From positions 1 to 5,221 of the forward strand of contig JACAFA010000265.1 of the NCBI GenBank assembly GCA_013388525.1: a stretch of DNA of 5,221 nucleotides. The letters are read 5' to 3'. Positions within the stretch are counted from its first letter, which is position 1; each line of letters begins with the position of its first letter. Of this stretch, positions 1 to 5,221 are shown piece by piece. Position numbers and translations under genes: made by a program. The notes under the pieces were generated by a model. That model was not told where the DNA came from, made no database searches, and worked only from the letters and a program-made list of their open reading frames with translations. Origin of the DNA: Ignavibacteriaceae bacterium. GTDB lineage: Bacteria; Bacteroidota; Ignavibacteria; Ignavibacteriales; Ignavibacteriaceae.

Positions 1-135
1 ACTGTTGGCCCAGTAAGCAATTTTTCTCATTTGCCTGAAATTGTAAAATGGATTCTGAGTGTTCTGATGGTAGTTGGAAGGTTAGAGCTATTTACTGTTC
101 TGATAATTTTTTCACCTGCGTTTTGGAAGAAATAA
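1..135 (+). CDS. trkH: TrkH family potassium transporter, C-terminal end only
   Basis: Reading from base 1 in frame 1 gives 44 residues ending at a TAA stop at 133-135; the start lies outside the window. The residues include VGPVSNFSHLP, then KWILSVLMVVGRLELFTVL and the ending SPAFWKK. This matches the last pore-domain repeat and final helix of TrkH/KtrB proteins, where a G-P-x-x-N-F-S stretch is followed by a helix carrying M-x-x-G-R-L-E and a terminal P-A-F-W. TrkH is the membrane pore subunit of a potassium uptake system, usually gated by the cytosolic nucleotide-binding protein TrkA; any trkA would lie outside this window. TrkH rather than KtrB is preferred because of the ending, but the two cannot be firmly separated on 44 residues. 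The reading frame is intact up to the stop, with no sign of decay. Confidence 0.85.
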   Translation, partial: TVGPVSNFSHLPEIVKWILSVLMVVGRLELFTVLIIFSPAFWKK

Positions 136-141
136 TTTGTT

Positions 142-176
142 ACCGATACTATCTCCCTCTTATGGATAGTATCGGT
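142..176 (+). terminator. 12-bp hairpin after trkH, probable transcription terminator
   Basis: A perfect 12-base inverted repeat, ACCGATACTATC at 142-153 and GATAGTATCGGT at 165-176, encloses an 11-base loop. It begins 6 bases after the trkH stop codon, which is where a terminator or mRNA-stabilising 3' hairpin would be expected. The tract that follows (TTATTTAAT) is T-rich but broken by A residues, so classic intrinsic termination is plausible rather than certain. An almost perfectly symmetrical stem would also function for a gene arriving from the other side, but none is present. Confidence 0.6.
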
Positions 177-207
177 TATTTAATGATAAGGGTATCTTAT
201 TCTATAC

Positions 208-222
208 AACCTCATAGAGGTT
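208..222. repeat. small inverted repeat AACCTC-ata-GAGGTT
   Basis: Six perfectly complementary bases flank a 3-base loop, and the right arm runs into TTTTATAAAA, itself a 10-base palindrome at 221-230. The stem followed by a short T-run looks like a weak second terminator for trkH, but a 3-base loop and an AT-rich tail are also easy to obtain by chance in this composition. Confidence 0.35.
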
Positions 223-339
223 TTATAAAATTTATTCTTACTGTTTAGCTACATAATTTATATCTCTTATTTGATACCTTGGTTGTATGAAGATAGAAAA
301 AACAACTAAGAGCCGTTAAAATTTTTACATCTGACGGTA

Positions 340-354
340 TGTCAACTCTTGACA
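340..354. promoter_or_regulatory. perfect inverted repeat TGTCAA-ctc-TTGACA upstream of ppk1
   Basis: Two 6-base arms, TGTCAA at 340-345 and TTGACA at 349-354, are exact reverse complements around a 3-base spacer. A 15-base dyad of this shape is typical of a binding site for a dimeric helix-turn-helix regulator. It lies about 70 bases upstream of the candidate ppk1 promoter and about 100 bases before its ATG. The right arm also spells the sigma-70 -35 consensus, but no good -10 hexamer lies 16-18 bases downstream. The regulator, if any, is unknown. Confidence 0.35.
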
Positions 355-423
355 ACCTCTTTAATTAAGTCAGATTCATACTGATTACTCTTTTAATCTG
401 CGGCATATCGATTGTATTTATAT

Positions 424-431
424 TATATTTG
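424..431 (+). promoter_or_regulatory. candidate Bacteroidota-type -7 element (TATATTTG) for ppk1
   Basis: The octamer exactly fits TAnnTTTG, the known -7 consensus of the primary sigma factor in Bacteroidota. It would place a transcription start near 438 and leave a leader of roughly 20 bases before the ppk1 ATG. I see no clear TTG -33 element at the usual 19-21 base spacing. The same octamer also occurs inside a coding region of this window, so sequence match alone is weak evidence; its position supports it. Confidence 0.4.
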
Positions 432-456
432 CCTCCAATTAGTGAGAATATTTAAG

Positions 457-2580
457 ATGACTGGTAAAGAATTACTAAAAAAATACAAAGAGCCAAAGAA
501 CTTTTTCAACAGAGATCTAAGCTGGGTAGAATTCAATCGAAGAGTGATGGAAGAAGCATTGAATCCCAATCTTCCGCTTCTTGAAAAGGTAAAATTCATT
601 TCCATCTTTCACTCAAACCTGGATGAGTTTTATATGATACGCGTATCCGGTTTGAAGGAACAGATTGCAGCTAATATTCTTGAACCTACAATCGACGGTT
701 TGACTCCGCTTGAGCAGGTACAGAAAATTGAAAAGGCTGTACGCCCTATGCTCGAACAATTAAATAATTACTGGAATGATGAAATTGTTCCCGCATTAAG
801 AGATAATAAAATATTCGTACAGAAAATCGGAGAATTTTCTGATGAAGAACAGATTCGCCTCAGAGAATATTTTAAAAAAGAAATTTATCCTATTCTAACT
901 CCGCTTGCTTTCGATCCCGGAAGACCTTTTCCGTACATTTCTAATCTTAGTTTAAATCTTGCTGTGTTAATCAAGAATCCGAAAGGCGAAACTCATTTTG
1001 CAAGAGTGAAAGTGCCGAACACTTTGCCAAGGCTTCTTCCTGTGAACGAAATAATTAATCCGGGTAAAAAGCCGAACAGCAACGGAGGATTTGAAGCAAA
1101 GTTTGTTTGGTTTGGTGATCTTATAAGAAATAACCTTGATCTTTTATTTCCGGGAATGGAAGTGGTTGAAGCACATAAATTCAGGGTTACAAGAGATACT
1201 GATATCGAACTTCAGGAAGATGAAGCCGATGATTTACTTCGTGTTATAGAAGAAAATATCCGGCAGAGAAGATTCGGGCAGGTTGTTCGAATGGAAGTTG
1301 AAAGCAGTATGCCTGAATATATGCTTGAAACTCTCATAGAAAATTTAAGTATTAAACGCGAAGATGTTCACGTTTCTAACGGACCAATTGGACTTAGTGA
1401 TGTTATGAGTCTGTACAAACTTCCTCTGCATCAATTAAAAGAAAAACCATTTTATCCTGTTGTTCCTAAAATTTTTGAAACTGATGAGGATATATTTTCC
1501 ATTATCAGACAAAGAGATATTTTGCTTCACCATCCTTATCATTCATTTACTCCTGTTATTGAGTTTATCAGACAGGCGGCAAGAGACCCCGAAGTTCTGG
1601 CAATAAAACAAACTTTATACAGAGTAGGTTCTGATTCGCCAATTGTAAGAGCATTAATCGAGGCTGTAGAGCGAGGTAAACAGGTTGCTGTTCTTGTAGA
1701 ACTGAAAGCCAGATTTGATGAAGAGAATAATATTTTCTGGGCACGTGAACTTGAAAAAGCCGGTGCTCATGTAGTTTATGGTTTGATTGGTTTAAAGACG
1801 CACGCAAAGATGACTCTTGTTGTAAGAAAAGAATTTGATGGTGTAAAAAGATATGTACATCTTGCAACCGGAAACTATAATGCGGTAACCGCAAAAATTT
1901 ATACCGACCTCGGACTCTTTACCTGCGATGAAGAAATCTGTTCAGATGTCTCCGATGTTTTTAATTACTTAACCGGATACTCGCAGCAAAAGGAATACAG
2001 GAAACTATTCGTCTCTCCTATTAATATGCGGGAGAAAATTCTTGAAAGAGTTTTCAGAGAAATTGAAAATGTGAAAGCAGGCAAAGAAGGAAAAATTATC
2101 TGGAAGATGAACTCACTTGTTGATCCACAAATCATAAGCGCTCTCTATGAAGCTTCCAATTCCGGAGTAAAAATTGATCTTATTGTACGTGGCATTTGTT
2201 GTCTTATTCCCGGCGTTGAAGGTTTGAGCGAAAATATAAAAGTAAGAAGCATTGTGGGAAGATTTCTGGAACACAGCAGAGTATTTTATTTCTACAATGA
2301 TGGAAATGAAGAAATTTATCTTGGCAGTGCAGATATTATGCAAAGAAATCTTGATGGCAGAGTTGAAACCTTATTCCCGATTGAAAATGAGAAATTAAAA
2401 ACAGAAGTGATGAGAACGCTTATAAAATCAGCACTCAAGGATAACCAGAAAGCACGAATACTCTTACCTGATATGACTTATAAAATGGTTATTCCGCTTA
2501 ATGGTACAAAACCAGTCAACAGTCAGGAATGGCTGATGAAACAAGTTGAAAAAAATTCCGGTCAGATGGTAAAATCATAA
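457..2580 (+). CDS. ppk1: Polyphosphate kinase 1
   Basis: This 707-residue protein reversibly transfers the gamma-phosphate of ATP onto a growing inorganic polyphosphate chain; PPK1 is usually a membrane-associated homo-oligomer. The domains follow the family order: an N-terminal domain at about 15-120 opening with FFNRDLSWVEFNRRV and SNLDEFYMIRVSGLKEQ; a middle domain to about 310; and two phospholipase-D-like catalytic domains at about 337-505 and 510-680. The expected autophosphorylated histidine is H449 in GLKTHAKMTLVVRKE, and the second active-site histidine is H606 in GRFLEHSRVFYF. Also seen are KQTLYRVGSDSPIV (382-395), LVELKARFDEENN (413-425) and the LATGNYN motif (469-475). Length is normal for the family. 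The ATG at 457 is chosen because homology begins just after it; an in-frame TTG at 412 would add 15 unrelated residues. Ribosome-binding sequence is poor (at best GTGAG at 442-446). The gene appears intact and monocistronic, with its own upstream promoter candidate. Confidence 0.97.
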   Translation: MTGKELLKKYKEPKNFFNRDLSWVEFNRRVMEEALNPNLPLLEKVKFISIFHSNLDEFYMIRVSGLKEQIAANILEPTIDGLTPLEQVQKIEKAVRPMLEQLNNYWNDEIVPALRDNKIFVQKIGEFSDEEQIRLREYFKKEIYPILTPLAFDPGRPFPYISNLSLNLAVLIKNPKGETHFARVKVPNTLPRLLPVNEIINPGKKPNSNGGFEAKFVWFGDLIRNNLDLLFPGMEVVEAHKFRVTRDTDIELQEDEADDLLRVIEENIRQRRFGQVVRMEVESSMPEYMLETLIENLSIKREDVHVSNGPIGLSDVMSLYKLPLHQLKEKPFYPVVPKIFETDEDIFSIIRQRDILLHHPYHSFTPVIEFIRQAARDPEVLAIKQTLYRVGSDSPIVRALIEAVERGKQVAVLVELKARFDEENNIFWARELEKAGAHVVYGLIGLKTHAKMTLVVRKEFDGVKRYVHLATGNYNAVTAKIYTDLGLFTCDEEICSDVSDVFNYLTGYSQQKEYRKLFVSPINMREKILERVFREIENVKAGKEGKIIWKMNSLVDPQIISALYEASNSGVKIDLIVRGICCLIPGVEGLSENIKVRSIVGRFLEHSRVFYFYNDGNEEIYLGSADIMQRNLDGRVETLFPIENEKLKTEVMRTLIKSALKDNQKARILLPDMTYKMVIPLNGTKPVNSQEWLMKQVEKNSGQMVKS

Positions 2581-2583
2581 AAA

Positions 2584-2602
2584 GAGTTTCTTTAAGGAAC
2601 TT
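2584..2602 (+). terminator. weak hairpin after ppk1
   Basis: GAGTTTC at 2584-2590 can pair with GGAACTT at 2596-2602 around a 5-base loop, using two G-U pairs. It starts 4 bases after the ppk1 stop. No T-tract follows, so this is at most a weak terminator or a 3' stabilising structure, and transcription may well read through into the mrp gene 93 bases downstream. Confidence 0.25.
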
Positions 2603-2612
2603 CCTGTCAGCT

Positions 2613-2620
2613 TATATTTG
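2613..2620 (+). promoter_or_regulatory. candidate Bacteroidota-type -7 element (TATATTTG) for mrp
   Basis: This is the same TATATTTG octamer found before ppk1, here in the 93-base ppk1-mrp gap. It would put a transcription start near 2627 and a leader of about 47 bases. The sequence 18-22 bases upstream is T-rich (GTTTCTTTA at 2586-2594) but lacks a clean TTG. The evidence is the consensus match and its position only. Confidence 0.35.
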
Positions 2621-2673
2621 TTTATCTTTCATTAACTTCTTTTTAATAATCATTACAGAAAATTAAAATTACA

Positions 2674-3783
2674 ATGAACGAAATAACTAAAAGTGCTGTA
2701 TTAACAGCTATCAGGAAAATTGATAATAAGAATTTTAATAAAAATTCGTTAACACTTAACTCGATAAAAAAAATTGAGCAGTCAGGAAAATCACTGACTG
2801 TTGACATTTCTATCCCTCCACTAAACAAGGCATCAGACTTTGATTACAACTTAATTGCTGATGCAATAAAGAAAGAGTTTCCTGAACTTGATGAAATCCA
2901 CGTAAATGTCCAGGAAAGAATTCCAACCATAAGCACCCACAAAGATCCAAAGAAAGAAGCAATTCTTCCCGGAGTAAAAAATACAATTGCAGTAGCCAGC
3001 GGTAAAGGCGGCGTTGGTAAAAGTACTGTTGCTGTCAACCTTGCAGTTGCTCTTGCTAAAGATGGTGCGCGTGTCGGACTTATTGATGCAGATATTTACG
3101 GACCAAGTATTCCTCTTATGCTGGGGGTAAAAGATAAACCAAATGTTATTCAGGATGATGGCAAAGTAAGATTAATTCCGCTTGATGCTTTTGGATTAAA
3201 AATGATTTCGATCGGTTTGCTGGTTGATGACAGTGCACCAATTATCTGGCGCGGACCTATGGCAAGCGGAGCTATCAAGCAATTTATGACCGACGTTGCG
3301 TGGGGAGAACTTGATTATCTTGTCTTTGATATGCCTCCGGGAACTGGTGATATTCAATTAACTCTTGTACAAACTATTCCGCTTACCGGAGCTGTTATCG
3401 TTACAACTCCGCAGGAAGTTTCACTCATAGATGCAAGAAAAGCTTTGAAGATGTTTGAGCGGGTTAATGTTCCGGTGCTTGGAGTAATTGAAAATATGAG
3501 TTACTTCATTGCACCTGACACCAAAAAGCGATATGATATCTTTGGAACAGGCGGCGGTGAAAGAGTTTCGAAAGAACTGAAAGTTCCATTTCTCGGTGGT
3601 ATTCCGATAAATCCACAAATAAGAGAAGGCGGCGATAAAGGAATGCCAATTGTCTTTGATATTCCTGATTCTATTGAAGCAGAAGTAATTATGGAAATTT
3701 CCAGAAATCTTACCGAACAGGTTAATATCAGAAATTCAAAAGCGCCGGGTAAAGTTGAAATTTTACTTGGGGATGATGATTAG
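2674..3783 (+). CDS. mrp: Mrp/ApbC-type P-loop ATPase without cysteines (iron-sulfur cluster carrier family)
   Basis: The 369-residue protein belongs to the Mrp/Nbp35/ApbC ATPases, cytosolic dimers that help load iron-sulfur clusters onto apoproteins. An N-terminal MIP18-like (DUF59) domain spans about 5-80. The ATPase domain spans about 100-350, with the deviant Walker A SGKGGVGKST (109-118), the DADIYGPS motif (138-145), IIWRGPMASGAIKQF (190-204), the Walker-B-region FDMPPGTGD (218-226) and TTPQEVSLIDARK (244-256). After ENMSYF (273-278) most cluster-binding relatives have C-P-x-C; here the residues are A280-P-D-T283, and the whole protein contains no cysteine. In the N-terminal domain the usual D-P-E and T-x-x-C-P hallmarks are replaced (IDNKNF, SIPPLNKASDF). 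Residues IFGTGGGE and GGIPINPQIREGGDKG keep the C-terminal family pattern. The frame is intact and length typical. The ATG at 2674 starts the MIP18 helix directly; no Shine-Dalgarno is present. Family assignment is firm; cluster carriage by this protein itself is doubtful. Confidence 0.93.
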   Translation: MNEITKSAVLTAIRKIDNKNFNKNSLTLNSIKKIEQSGKSLTVDISIPPLNKASDFDYNLIADAIKKEFPELDEIHVNVQERIPTISTHKDPKKEAILPGVKNTIAVASGKGGVGKSTVAVNLAVALAKDGARVGLIDADIYGPSIPLMLGVKDKPNVIQDDGKVRLIPLDAFGLKMISIGLLVDDSAPIIWRGPMASGAIKQFMTDVAWGELDYLVFDMPPGTGDIQLTLVQTIPLTGAVIVTTPQEVSLIDARKALKMFERVNVPVLGVIENMSYFIAPDTKKRYDIFGTGGGERVSKELKVPFLGGIPINPQIREGGDKGMPIVFDIPDSIEAEVIMEISRNLTEQVNIRNSKAPGKVEILLGDDD

Positions 3784-3791
3784 TTTTAATT

Positions 3792-3827
3792 CCGAACCTG
3801 CCTGTCCAACAGGCAGTCTTGTTTCGG
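3792..3827. repeat. palindromic element after mrp (CTGCCTGT-cca-ACAGGCAG core)
   Basis: The core is a perfect 8-bp stem, CTGCCTGT at 3798-3805 and ACAGGCAG at 3809-3816, with a 3-base loop. An outer stem adds CCGAAC at 3792-3797 against GTTTCGG at 3821-3827 with one bulged base, separated from the core by TCTT on the right side only. It begins 9 bases after the mrp stop, so it may terminate or stabilise the mrp transcript. The GC-rich core contrasts with its surroundings and resembles, from memory, CCTGCCTG-type palindromes scattered through Bacteroidota intergenic regions. Being a dispersed repeat cannot be shown from one copy. Confidence 0.6.
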
Positions 3828-3849
3828 CATATTTGTTTGCAAATGAAGA

Positions 3850-3868
3850 CCCTGAAACAAGTTCAGGG
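3850..3868. repeat. palindrome CCCTGAA-acaag-TTCAGGG, candidate dispersed intergenic repeat
   Basis: A perfect 7-bp stem (3850-3856 with 3862-3868) encloses a 5-base loop. With its flanks (GA before, ATAGGACA after) it resembles, from memory, a family of CCTGAAACAAGTTCAGG palindromes found dispersed between genes in Bacteroidota and relatives, usually ending in TGACA. Between it and the preceding palindrome lies a third small dyad, ATTTG at 3831-3835 with CAAAT at 3840-3844. The gap between mrp and the NifU gene is therefore mainly fold-back sequence. Only one copy is in this window. Confidence 0.5.
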
Positions 3869-3898
3869 ATAGGACACTATCAAATTCAAAATATTCAT

Positions 3899-3906
3899 TA
3901 GATTTA
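3899..3906 (+). promoter_or_regulatory. weak -7-like element (TAGATTTA) before the NifU-domain gene
   Basis: This octamer matches TAnnTTTG at all but the last base and lies 23 bases before the NifU-domain ATG. No clear -33 element accompanies it. If the palindromes upstream end the mrp transcript, a promoter around here would be needed; otherwise the gene is simply read through from mrp. Confidence 0.2.
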
Positions 3907-3929
3907 CATATCTGAAATACTCAAAAACG

Positions 3930-4154
3930 ATGAAAGAAGAAATCCTAAAAGCACTTGAATCAATCAGACCTTTCCTGCAAGCAGATAACGGAGATGTTGA
4001 GCTTGTTGAAATAACCAAAGAGAATATAGTGAAAGTTAGGTTGATCGGTGATTGCGAAAACTGCCCGATGTCAACTTTAACGTTACGTGCAGGTATTGAA
4101 AGAGCTTTGATGAATCAGGTACCGGGAATCAGAAGAATTGAGGCTGTAAATTAA
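3930..4154 (+). CDS. NifU C-terminal-domain (Nfu-type) iron-sulfur protein
   Basis: This 74-residue protein is a stand-alone NifU C-terminal domain, a cytosolic carrier that binds a [4Fe-4S] cluster, typically between two subunits, and hands it to target enzymes. The pattern is complete: I-R-P-F-L (12-16), DNGDVELVEI (19-28, where DGGD is more common), VKVRLIGDCENCP (34-46) with the cluster ligands C42 and C45, then TLTLRAGIERALMNQVPGI (49-67) and a closing I-E-A-V. Length is normal for single-domain members, with no A-type or IscU-type domain attached. The only suitable ATG, at 3930, directly precedes the domain; no Shine-Dalgarno is visible, the upstream bases being A-rich. It follows the Mrp ATPase gene, suggesting a shared role in cluster delivery, and runs 12 bases ahead of the AI-2E family gene, so those two are likely co-transcribed. 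The name nifU itself is avoided because this is not the full three-domain nitrogen-fixation scaffold. Confidence 0.94.
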   Translation: MKEEILKALESIRPFLQADNGDVELVEITKENIVKVRLIGDCENCPMSTLTLRAGIERALMNQVPGIRRIEAVN

Positions 4155-4166
4155 TCAATCTTACTT

Positions 4167-5219
4167 ATGACGGATTCTGCATACAATTATGTTATAAAAG
4201 TTTTCTTGTGGCTTGCCGCAGTAATAATCCTGCTTTACCTGGTTTACCTTCTTACCGAGATAATAATCATTCTTGCGATAGCAATTTTGCTTGCATTTAT
4301 ACTATCACCTTTTGTATCGCTGCTGGAAGGAAGAGGATTTAACAGACTAACTTCTACACTAATAATATTCGGGATATTTGGATTCATCATCTACTTTAGT
4401 TTATCTATCATTATTCCCAAATTCGTATTTCAGATGAATCAATTAATAAGTGCATTGGAAGGGTTTTCAATTGCTGAAGAAATGAAAGCTCTCGAAGTTA
4501 CAATGATGCACTATATTCCCTTTTTGAAAGCCGGAGATATTACGCATAGAGTCGAAGTTTTAGTTACCTCCCAGTTAACAGATATATTTAACAGCATAAC
4601 TACCGTTTTATCCAGCATTGTTTCTGTTATAGCAGTTCTTGTGATAGTTCCGTTTATTACATTTTTTATTTTAAAAGATTACAGAAGAATTCTGCAGGGA
4701 TTACTTCAGACAATACCAAATAAATATTTTGAAATGTCCTACCATATTCTCAAGAAAGTAACTTTACGTCTTGGACTATTTGTCAGAGCGTGGATATTTG
4801 ATGCAACTTTTGTCGGAGCGATGATTGGCTTTGGATTTTTCTTTATTGGTGTTCCTAATGCTCTGCCTCTTGGAGTAATTGCAGGGATCGGACATTTGAT
4901 TCCTTACTTCGGTCCTGTAATCGGTGGCATACCTGCAATAATTGTTTCGATAGTTCAATATGGAGATTTTTCACAAGTCCCGCTTATCCTTCTTGTAGTT
5001 TTAATCTCATACTCATTGGATAACGGTTTTGTGCAGCCGTATATATTTGGCAAGAGTGCAGATATGCATCCGATAGTCATAATATTACTGATTATAAGCG
5101 GCGGAATTTTGTTTGGATTATTCGGGATGCTGCTTGCAGTACCGGTTGCTACGGTAATTAAAACCTTCGCGAAAGAAATTTACTTTGCAAAGAAGAATTA
5201 TAAGATTGCGAGAGTGTGA
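4167..5219 (+). CDS. AI-2E family (PerM/TqsA) multi-pass membrane transporter
   Basis: A 350-residue integral membrane protein of the AI-2E exporter/UPF0118 family. Two close helices lie at about 11-29 and 31-50, a third at about 62-84, then a soluble, more polar stretch (about 90-145), a helix at about 148-169 ending in the family motif PFITFFILKDYRR (162-174), and the conserved C-terminal half. That half contains FFFIGVPNALPLGVIAG (224-240), HLIPYFGPVIGGIPA (243-257), LDNGFVQPYIFGKSADMHP (284-302) and GGILFGLFGMLLAVPVATVIK (312-332). The family name comes from TqsA, linked to autoinducer-2 release, but other members act as ion antiporters or have no known substrate, so the substrate here is unassigned. 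Length is typical and the stop (TGA, 5217-5219) is within the window. The ATG at 4167 is 12 bases after the NifU-domain stop, with no Shine-Dalgarno, implying co-transcription or coupling with that gene. Confidence 0.93.
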   Translation: MTDSAYNYVIKVFLWLAAVIILLYLVYLLTEIIIILAIAILLAFILSPFVSLLEGRGFNRLTSTLIIFGIFGFIIYFSLSIIIPKFVFQMNQLISALEGFSIAEEMKALEVTMMHYIPFLKAGDITHRVEVLVTSQLTDIFNSITTVLSSIVSVIAVLVIVPFITFFILKDYRRILQGLLQTIPNKYFEMSYHILKKVTLRLGLFVRAWIFDATFVGAMIGFGFFFIGVPNALPLGVIAGIGHLIPYFGPVIGGIPAIIVSIVQYGDFSQVPLILLVVLISYSLDNGFVQPYIFGKSADMHPIVIILLIISGGILFGLFGMLLAVPVATVIKTFAKEIYFAKKNYKIARV

Positions 5220-5221
5220 AG

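Larger units (their letters stand above)
136..456. other. 321-base intergenic region between trkH and ppk1
   Basis: No protein here resembles a real gene: short open frames exist but have no recognisable composition. The region holds the trkH hairpin (142-176), a second small hairpin (208-222), a perfect inverted repeat (340-354) and a candidate promoter element (424-431). The rest is very AT-rich sequence without tRNA or other RNA features that I can recognise. Its length suggests that ppk1 is transcribed separately from trkH. Confidence 0.6.

Noticed and set aside
48..248. A 66-codon open frame starting with ATG at 48
   Set aside because: It overlaps the clear trkH C-terminus in another frame, runs through the 142-176 hairpin, and its translation is cysteine- and tyrosine-rich without any family resemblance.
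349..377. A sigma-70 promoter using TTGACA at 349-354
   Set aside because: The 17-base-spaced hexamer is AGATTC, not a good -10, and the TTGACA is explained as one arm of the inverted repeat.
412..456. A TTG start for ppk1 15 codons upstream of the ATG
   Set aside because: The added residues (YLYYICLQLVRIFK) are not like PPK1 N-termini and the stretch contains the candidate promoter; the ATG at 457 fits family length.
1568..1894. Open frame of 108 codons on the - strand within ppk1
   Set aside because: It lies fully opposite a conserved catalytic region of ppk1 and its translation has no recognisable family pattern; it is a shadow of ppk1 codons, as are the shorter - strand frames elsewhere.
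2777..2802. Inverted repeat CAGTCA/TGACTG with flanking pairs inside the start of mrp
   Set aside because: It lies in coding sequence with a 10-base loop; short dyads like this arise by chance and nothing else supports a regulatory role.
3537..3544. TATCTTTG match to the -7 consensus inside mrp
   Set aside because: It is within a conserved coding motif and does not precede a gene; like TATATTTG at 5042-5049 in the AI-2E family gene, it is taken as background.

Overview
The window is AT-rich bacterial chromosome in which every gene lies on the + strand. It holds the last 44 codons of a TrkH-type potassium transporter, followed by four complete genes: polyphosphate kinase (ppk1), a Mrp/ApbC-type P-loop ATPase, a small NifU C-terminal-domain protein, and an AI-2E (PerM/TqsA) family membrane protein. 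None of the four complete genes has a convincing Shine-Dalgarno sequence, and the two main intergenic gaps upstream of genes carry an identical TATATTTG that fits the Bacteroidota -7 consensus TAnnTTTG. Together with the base composition and the protein flavour, this suggests the Bacteroidota/Chlorobiota/Ignavibacteria group. That placement is an inference from style, not from a database search.

Layout. 1-135: the end of trkH, continuing from outside the window. 136-456: a 321-base gap with a strong 12-bp hairpin just after trkH, a smaller hairpin, a perfect 15-base inverted repeat and a candidate promoter for ppk1. 457-2580: ppk1, full length, with both catalytic histidines. 2581-2673: a short gap with a weak hairpin and a second TATATTTG. 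2674-3783: the mrp/apbC ATPase. 3784-3929: a gap dominated by compact palindromes that look like dispersed repeats. 3930-4154: the NifU-domain gene. 4167-5219: the AI-2E family gene, only 12 bases behind the NifU gene and complete inside the window.

Functionally this is mostly housekeeping: potassium uptake, polyphosphate storage, iron-sulfur cluster trafficking and an unassigned membrane exporter. The most interesting observation is that the Mrp ATPase contains no cysteine at all. The C-terminal CxxC expected in cluster-carrying Mrp/Nbp35 proteins reads A-P-D-T, and its N-terminal MIP18-like domain has lost its hallmark motifs. Its neighbour, the NifU-domain protein, keeps a textbook CxxC, so the pair may divide the work between an ATPase and a cluster carrier. 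The second point of interest is the palindrome cluster between those two genes. I found no mobile element, CRISPR array, RNA gene or clear novel system.
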